Source: Dehalococcoidia bacterium (GTDB lineage: Bacteria; Chloroflexota; Dehalococcoidia; Dehalococcoidales; E44-bin46). From it: DNA of 25,690 nt. Below, piece after piece: positions 21,857 to 25,690 of this stretch (within the stretch, counting starts at the first letter, position 1; each line of letters starts with the position of its first letter). The notes beneath the pieces were generated by a model, which was given only the letters and a program-made list of their open reading frames with translations, did no database searches and was not told the origin of the DNA. The stretch spans positions 766,041 to 791,730 of the forward strand of contig CP070810.1 of NCBI GenBank assembly GCA_020343755.1, read 5' to 3'. The translations under genes and the position numbers were made by a program.

Positions 21857-21882
21857 AATGGATGAGCCTAGGCTCATCCATT
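21857..21882. promoter_or_regulatory. Perfect 26-bp palindrome in the rpsL leader
   Basis: The half-site AATGGATGAGCCT is followed directly by its exact reverse complement. In RNA it forms an 11-bp stem with a CUAG loop. It ends about 30 bases upstream of the rpsL start and just before the SD region. No T-run follows it on either strand, so a simple terminator is unlikely. It could be a ribosomal-protein feedback site, an operator or an mRNA-stability element; none of these can be chosen from sequence. Confidence 0.6.
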
Positions 21883-21889
21883 TCAAGCT

Positions 21890-21927
21890 AAATGATAGAT
21901 TAAGTACTAAATTTCAACCTATCATTT
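21890..21927. repeat. Inverted repeat, 9-bp arms, in the rpsL leader
   Basis: AAATGATAG at 21890-21898 pairs with CTATCATTT at 21919-21927 around a 20-base AT-rich loop. It lies between the likely promoter and the 26-bp palindrome and would form a second leader hairpin. Role unknown. Confidence 0.45.
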
Positions 21928-21958
21928 ACTTAACTATGGTGTCCAACACTAGTTTTTT

Positions 21959-21988
21959 AGTCTACCACAGCTAAAGGTTAGCTGTCAA
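21959..21988 (-). promoter_or_regulatory. Probable main promoter of the ribosomal cluster
   Basis: On the minus strand a perfect -35 box TTGACA (21988-21983) is followed by 18 bases and a -10-like TAGACT (21964-21959). Transcription would start near 21951, giving a leader of about 125 bases. The boxes are embedded in a dyad: arms at 21961-21972 and 21990-22001 match in 11 of 12 positions, and CAGCTAA/TTAGCTG (7 bp, 3-base loop) fills the spacer. That dyad could bind a regulator. Confidence 0.55.
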
Positions 21989-22033
21989 CAGCTATGGTAG
22001 AGGTCGTAGAGTCGAAACGGGGTAAGGTTAAAA

Positions 22034-22549
22034 TCAACCTATATTTTCTTGCTGATAGGCTCCTTGGTAGCCTTCTGTCTCCCCGGTTAACCATAAGAAA
22101 ACTAGCTGAACAATTCTGGCATTCCTCTGCAAACGAAACCCCTGAGGATTATAGACCACCAGGAGAGATTGGGAACGACCGGAGTAGCCAGCATCCCACA
22201 CCGCAGTGTTTACCGTAACCCCACAACGAAGCAGACTCGACCTGGGTGTGGCTAATGCCATAACATTTTTAGGTAGATGGACAATCTCGTTGTAAGTAAC
22301 AATATAGGCACCTGGCATCAAGTCGACAAAATCCAGCCCGTCAAACACCAATGGAGCTAAATTAGATACCAGCCTTTGACTATCTTTAACCGCTATCCTA
22401 CCTGATGACTGGAGCATTGCCACCTCCCGTAGTGTAAGGTCAATGCCATTAGGTTGTACCTGCTCATCAAGATTAACATAGCTTTCTACCAGAGGTGGCT
22501 CTTGCTGTAACAATCGGTGAATATCCTGCTGGGATAAAATGGCTGCCAT
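22034..22549 (-). CDS. dUTPase / dCTP-deaminase superfamily protein
   Basis: A trimeric dUTPase-fold protein of 171 residues, probably removing dUTP or making dUMP for thymidylate synthesis. Numbering from the upstream TTG (22555), the core motifs are ATPRSSLLRCGV (about 102-113), the sugar-contact segment VNTAVWDAGYSG with D121, and QRNARIVQLVF (143-153). The N-terminal part (PNGIDLTLREV) is of the Dcd/Dcd-Dut type. The Glu that Dcd enzymes use for deamination, expected about ten residues after D121, appears to be Leu131, which favours dUTPase over deaminase. I chose the ATG at 22549 because GGAGG lies 7 bases upstream. It is upstream of rpsL on the same strand. Confidence 0.8.
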   Translation of the reverse strand: MAAILSQQDIHRLLQQEPPLVESYVNLDEQVQPNGIDLTLREVAMLQSSGRIAVKDSQRLVSNLAPLVFDGLDFVDLMPGAYIVTYNEIVHLPKNVMALATPRSSLLRCGVTVNTAVWDAGYSGRSQSLLVVYNPQGFRLQRNARIVQLVFLWLTGETEGYQGAYQQENIG

Positions 22550-22571
22550 TTTCAAGCCTCCTTTTTAGGTT

Positions 22572-22599
22572 TTATTACCCAATCGCCCACGCTTTTCAA
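22572..22599 (-). promoter_or_regulatory. Candidate promoter for the dUTPase-family gene
   Basis: On the minus strand TTGAAA (22599-22594), a 16-base spacer and TAATAA (22577-22572) stand just before the GGAGG of the gene. The resulting leader would be only about 16 bases. The -10 match is weak, so this is tentative. Confidence 0.3.
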
Positions 22600-22685
22600 G
22601 CATTAAGGACAATCAGCACAGTTGCCCCTATTTTACTACTTGCATAGACAACAAATAATAGCAATAATTTACTATCCGTGAAATG

Positions 22686-22691
22686 TATAAT
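22686..22691 (+). promoter_or_regulatory. Candidate -10 box for the plus-strand membrane-protein gene
   Basis: A perfect TATAAT stands about 110 bases upstream of the ATG at 22802, in the 252-base AT-rich gap between the divergent genes. No good -35 is found 16-18 bases upstream. A TTGACG at 22698-22703 with TAAGCT 16 bases later is an alternative. The rest of this gap shows nothing recognisable. Confidence 0.25.
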
Positions 22692-22801
22692 AGCAAATTG
22701 ACGGGGGAATAGGTTAATGTAAGCTAATAATTAAATACTGGCAAATTTAAGTTACTCAAAACTAGCAGCATTAAATTCAAGCTCCAAAAGGAGGTGGAGA
22801 G

Positions 22802-23548
22802 ATGGAAACTAGGTGGAGAACCAAGCTGATAATAGGCCTAATTCTGATGTCCTCATGTTTCTACGGTATAAATTACCTAATTTTTAAAGACCCGCCATTT
22901 ATGCTACGACTGGTAACACTGCAACTTGGCTTCGTCCCTATCTCGGTGATACTAATCACTCTATTCTTAAACCGGTTAATTGCCAATAGAGAAAAGAGGA
23001 TTAGGCTAGCAAAGCTGAACATGGTTATAGGTAGTTTTTTCAGCGAAGTTGGGACAGCTCTCCTAAAGTCCTTTTCCGACTTTGACCCAAACCGGGATAG
23101 ATTTAGCCAAGAGCTTATCTTAACCAGTCAATGGTCTAACCAAGACTTCTCTAAAGCACGCAAATATGTAATGACCCATGACTATTCAATTCAAATCCAA
23201 AAGGATAAGCTGGAGGAATTACGAAATTTCCTTCTAGGCAAAAGGACATTCCTACTAAGGCTACTGGAAAATCCCAATCTATTTGAGCACGAATCCTTTA
23301 CCGACTTACTCTCGGCAATATTTCACCTAACTGAAGAACTAGCTCATAGAGCTGACGTAAAAGAGCTTTGTAGCACTGATTGTCAACACCTTGCCGACGA
23401 TATCAAACGAGCATACGCACTGCTTTTCTCGGAATGGTTAGCCTACATACAACATTTGAGAGATAGCTATCCTTATTTTTACTCCCTGGCAATAAGGACT
23501 AATCCCCTTAACCCCGAGGCATCGCCAGAAGTTACCCAGAGCCTCTAG
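22802..23548 (+). CDS. Unrecognised membrane protein with two N-terminal helices
   Basis: I do not recognise this 248-residue protein. Two hydrophobic segments are visible, about residues 8-28 and 36-58, followed by a basic stretch (NREKRIRLAK) and then a soluble, helix-rich domain of about 180 residues with many charged residues. This pattern fits a helical hairpin anchoring a cytoplasmic C-terminal domain. Motifs such as LNMVIGSFFSEVGTALL suggest a further amphipathic helix; no catalytic motif or Cys cluster is seen. GGAGG lies 7 bases before the ATG, a strong SD, so the gene is real. It is the only complete intact gene on the plus strand here, divergent from the dUTPase-family gene and convergent with the DUF3160 gene. 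Confidence 0.75.
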   Translation: METRWRTKLIIGLILMSSCFYGINYLIFKDPPFMLRLVTLQLGFVPISVILITLFLNRLIANREKRIRLAKLNMVIGSFFSEVGTALLKSFSDFDPNRDRFSQELILTSQWSNQDFSKARKYVMTHDYSIQIQKDKLEELRNFLLGKRTFLLRLLENPNLFEHESFTDLLSAIFHLTEELAHRADVKELCSTDCQHLADDIKRAYALLFSEWLAYIQHLRDSYPYFYSLAIRTNPLNPEASPEVTQSL

Positions 23549-23639
23549 CTTAACACTCAATGCTAGTGTGTTAGAAAGAAAGCAGGGGTAACCAGAGAGG
23601 TTAAAGGGCACAGCAGTATGTAGTGGTGTAGCCCATTGG

Positions 23640-25690
23640 CTACTTGGCATAGAAACTGGCTATCCAGCCAGGCCTATCAGGCGCTCCCTCCTCCAGCATC
23701 TCCCGCCACTTTTCATCGGTGAGCCTGTCATCAAGGGGCTGTTTGAATTCGTAATAGCTAAAACCAGGTCCAGCCCCAACCAGAATCCTGCCATCGGGTA
23801 GTTTGTAAGCCGCTAGGATGAGGTCAACATAACCAACCCCCTCCTCTAAAACCTGCCTCGGTGGGTTGGTATCAGTATGAACATCAGCAACTATGGTCGT
23901 TTCTTTCCCCTTTGCCTCGACCCCGGCTACGATGGAATCAAGCCCATCACCAAAGTTCCTGATAAACTCGTAATCGGCCTCAGTCAGCTCCCTATTCTCT
24001 AGCTCATTCTTAGATATATCTATTAGCCTGGTAAGGATGCCCTCAAGACTTTCCAGCCGCGACCTTTCCTCATTACTTAGAGCACCAAGCTGAGCCAGTC
24101 CTTCTTTGGTCATGCTGGTAAGTGCCAGCATTCGGGCGTAGAACTCAGGGACAGGCTCAACATAGCCAACTACCGGTTTGGGCTGTGGTGGTGCCGCCAT
24201 AGCCGCCGGAGTATAACTCTGCTTAGCATACAGGATGGTATCGTGCCGTAATTCAGCCCAGGATGCCAGAGCTGTCTGTAGCTCCTTATCCTGCCAAGCC
24301 TGCGTCTGCATGAAGGTGGGATAGCCGTTGCCAAACTCCTTGAGCAAGGGCTTTAGCGCATAAAGCCAAGCCCAATAGAGATTACGGTTCCAGTCGGTAA
24401 TATCAAATTCATCAAATTGAGCCTTTAGTTCATTTAGCTGTTTATCATAGCTGGTGTCTTTGCCTTGATATTCGGTATCCCCCTCTGCCTTTAATATCTG
24501 ATAGGCCCGCTCCGAGCCAAGGACTGCCATTATATCCAGACCTCGAGGGAAGCACCTAGTTGGACCAAGCTGGGTCATCTTCATAGTAAAGGGCTCGCCA
24601 CTGCCAACATACATGCCGACTGCGGGGAAGACCAAGTTCTGAAACATGTAGGAATCAGGGACAAACCGCTGCCCCATGAACCGCATTCCCTTTGTCTTAT
24701 CCAAGCACTGATAAAGCTTTTCCCTGGTTACCGGTGGAAAGACCACACAAATGCCTGAGCCGCCATAGATTTCCGGGCTTCTCATTTGAGCCAGCTCAGC
24801 CTTGAGGGCTAGAAGGTTCTCATCACTGGCAAGCAGACTGGCATCAAACTCGGTGCCAAAGACCTCCTCTATGGCACTAAGGTATTCATAAGGGGTAAGG
24901 TCATCGGCGGTACCAACGAAGAATGAGGTGACCGAGTAAATGCGGTCCCATATTTCCTGAGCACTACTTTCACCCGCCTCAACGCCGGATAATTCGGCTG
25001 AAATTAAAGAGGCTTGGATGGTAGCCAGTTTGGCATCCTCTTCAGTAATGAGAGGACCTTCCAAAGAAGCACACTCACTGGCTTCTCCACCCTTCAACAG
25101 GAATGCCATCCTGCCATACCACATCATCGCCTTGAAGTATCTTTTTAAGGTCTCGCTACGGGTATAGTGCCCGCGAGGGACATACTGAGAGTAATCTTCA
25201 CAGTAGCAGCAGGGAACGAGGCACATGCAATCTGGGCTTGAATTAAAGATAGCGCTGGGCTTAAAGCCCTGGTGCTCCTCAATGTTCTTAAGTTCCTCAT
25301 TCACTTCGTCCTTCACATAGCTAGGTACGGTGAAGCTGACCTTCTTTATTGGCTTGAATTCCTTCTTATCGTAGGGGTGTTCACGGTTCCATTGCTCAAT
25401 CTCTGCCTTCAATTTTGCCTCGTCATAGTCCTCGGTGGGCGTCTGGAGAAGCTCCAGCCCAACAGCAAAGTAAGCCACGTTTCTTCTGGCGGCTTCCTTG
25501 AGGTCTGAATCAGTAAAGGCTTCATAGTCCTGGATAGACCTTCCCAGCATAGCCTGGCTCATATCGACGAGCTTATTAAAGAATTCCTCTTCTTCAATCC
25601 GCTTCAGAATCTCATTGAACTGAATATGGTAGAGATGGAGGAGCGTGTCAGAGGTTACAAAGATGGGAACACCAAGTTCCTTCATATCCT
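23640..25690 (-). CDS. DUF3160-family protein, C-terminal part (5' end outside window)
   Basis: About 680 residues of a DUF3160 protein, a large family of unknown function in Chloroflexota, archaea and other prokaryotes. The frame is open to the window edge and the sequence starts inside the domain (LGVPIFVTSDTLLHLYHIQF), so the N-terminus, often with a signal or lipoprotein peptide, is missing. Other family segments are PRGHYTRSETLKRYFKAMMW, FMGQRFVPDSYMFQNLVFP, TRCFPRGLDIMAVLGS and, near the end, IVADVHTDTNPP. A Cys-rich stretch CMCLVPCCYC (residues 153-162 from the Met at 25685) interrupts the domain just before the DYSQYVPRGHY segment. The TAG stop lies in a small hairpin (23628-23643). 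It is convergent with the membrane-protein gene. Confidence 0.85.
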   Translation of the reverse strand, partial: DMKELGVPIFVTSDTLLHLYHIQFNEILKRIEEEEFFNKLVDMSQAMLGRSIQDYEAFTDSDLKEAARRNVAYFAVGLELLQTPTEDYDEAKLKAEIEQWNREHPYDKKEFKPIKKVSFTVPSYVKDEVNEELKNIEEHQGFKPSAIFNSSPDCMCLVPCCYCEDYSQYVPRGHYTRSETLKRYFKAMMWYGRMAFLLKGGEASECASLEGPLITEEDAKLATIQASLISAELSGVEAGESSAQEIWDRIYSVTSFFVGTADDLTPYEYLSAIEEVFGTEFDASLLASDENLLALKAELAQMRSPEIYGGSGICVVFPPVTREKLYQCLDKTKGMRFMGQRFVPDSYMFQNLVFPAVGMYVGSGEPFTMKMTQLGPTRCFPRGLDIMAVLGSERAYQILKAEGDTEYQGKDTSYDKQLNELKAQFDEFDITDWNRNLYWAWLYALKPLLKEFGNGYPTFMQTQAWQDKELQTALASWAELRHDTILYAKQSYTPAAMAAPPQPKPVVGYVEPVPEFYARMLALTSMTKEGLAQLGALSNEERSRLESLEGILTRLIDISKNELENRELTEADYEFIRNFGDGLDSIVAGVEAKGKETTIVADVHTDTNPPRQVLEEGVGYVDLILAAYKLPDGRILVGAGPGFSYYEFKQPLDDRLTDEKWREMLEEGAPDRPGWIASFYAK

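Noticed and set aside
21857..21882. 26-bp palindrome as an intrinsic terminator of the dUTPase-family gene
   Set aside because: No T-run follows on the minus strand (TAAAATTGTTGG) and it lies downstream of a good promoter for rpsL.
21994..22218. Plus-strand open frame of 74 codons
   Set aside because: It is antisense to the 3' end of the dUTPase-family gene and its promoter-side dyad, with no SD and no recognisable protein.
23628..23643. GTAGCC-CATT-GGCTAC hairpin between the convergent genes as a terminator
   Set aside because: The stem is only 6 bp, it includes the DUF3160 stop codon, and there is no T-tract on either side.

Overview
The window is almost entirely a ribosomal-protein super-operon. 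From about position 21990 down to 1770, 37 genes lie head-to-tail on the minus strand in the order rpsL-rpsG-fusA-rpsJ-rplC-rplD-rplW-rplB-rpsS-rplV-rpsC-rplP-rpmC-rpsQ-rplN-rplX-rplE-rpsN-rpsH-rplF-rplR-rpsE-rpmD-rplO-secY-adk-map-infA-rpmJ-rpsM-rpsK-rpsD-rpoA-rplQ-truA-rplM-rpsI. This joins the classical str, S10, spc and alpha operons and the L13/S9 pair. Genes overlap or sit only 0-35 bases apart, and I see no internal terminator. The source is clearly bacterial. The moderate GC, 4-Cys zinc forms of S4, S14, L24, L36 and adenylate kinase, heavy use of GTG/TTG starts, a bifunctional PGI/PMI next to rpsI and a DUF3160 protein nearby suggest Chloroflexota, probably class Dehalococcoidia. That placement is an inference from gene content and was not tested by a search.

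Region by region. Positions 1-705 (plus strand) hold the 3' end of a bifunctional phosphoglucose/phosphomannose isomerase gene whose last ~19 codons are out of frame, followed directly by a broken RelE/ParE-type toxin remnant. Positions 815-1642 (minus) encode a metallo-beta-lactamase-fold hydrolase. Positions 1770-21827 (minus) are the ribosomal cluster. Positions 21828-22033 hold its leader and probable main promoter, with a perfect 26-bp palindrome and other dyads. Positions 22034-22549 (minus) encode a dUTPase/dCTP-deaminase family protein. Positions 22802-23548 (plus) encode an unrecognised two-helix membrane protein. Positions 23640 to the end (minus) are the C-terminal part of a DUF3160 protein that runs off the window.

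The cluster's genes work together in making proteins: most of the ribosomal proteins encoded in such clusters, elongation factor G, initiation factor 1, the RNA polymerase alpha subunit, the SecY export channel, N-terminal Met removal (Map), adenylate balance (Adk) and tRNA pseudouridylation (TruA). The most unusual features are low-complexity C-terminal tails on two small-subunit proteins. S3 carries six exact-length 18-residue Glu/Val/Pro/Ala repeats followed by a Lys-rich end, roughly doubling the protein. S12 carries five (G/E)EVA tetrapeptides. Most other content is conventional, and I found no clearly new multi-gene system.
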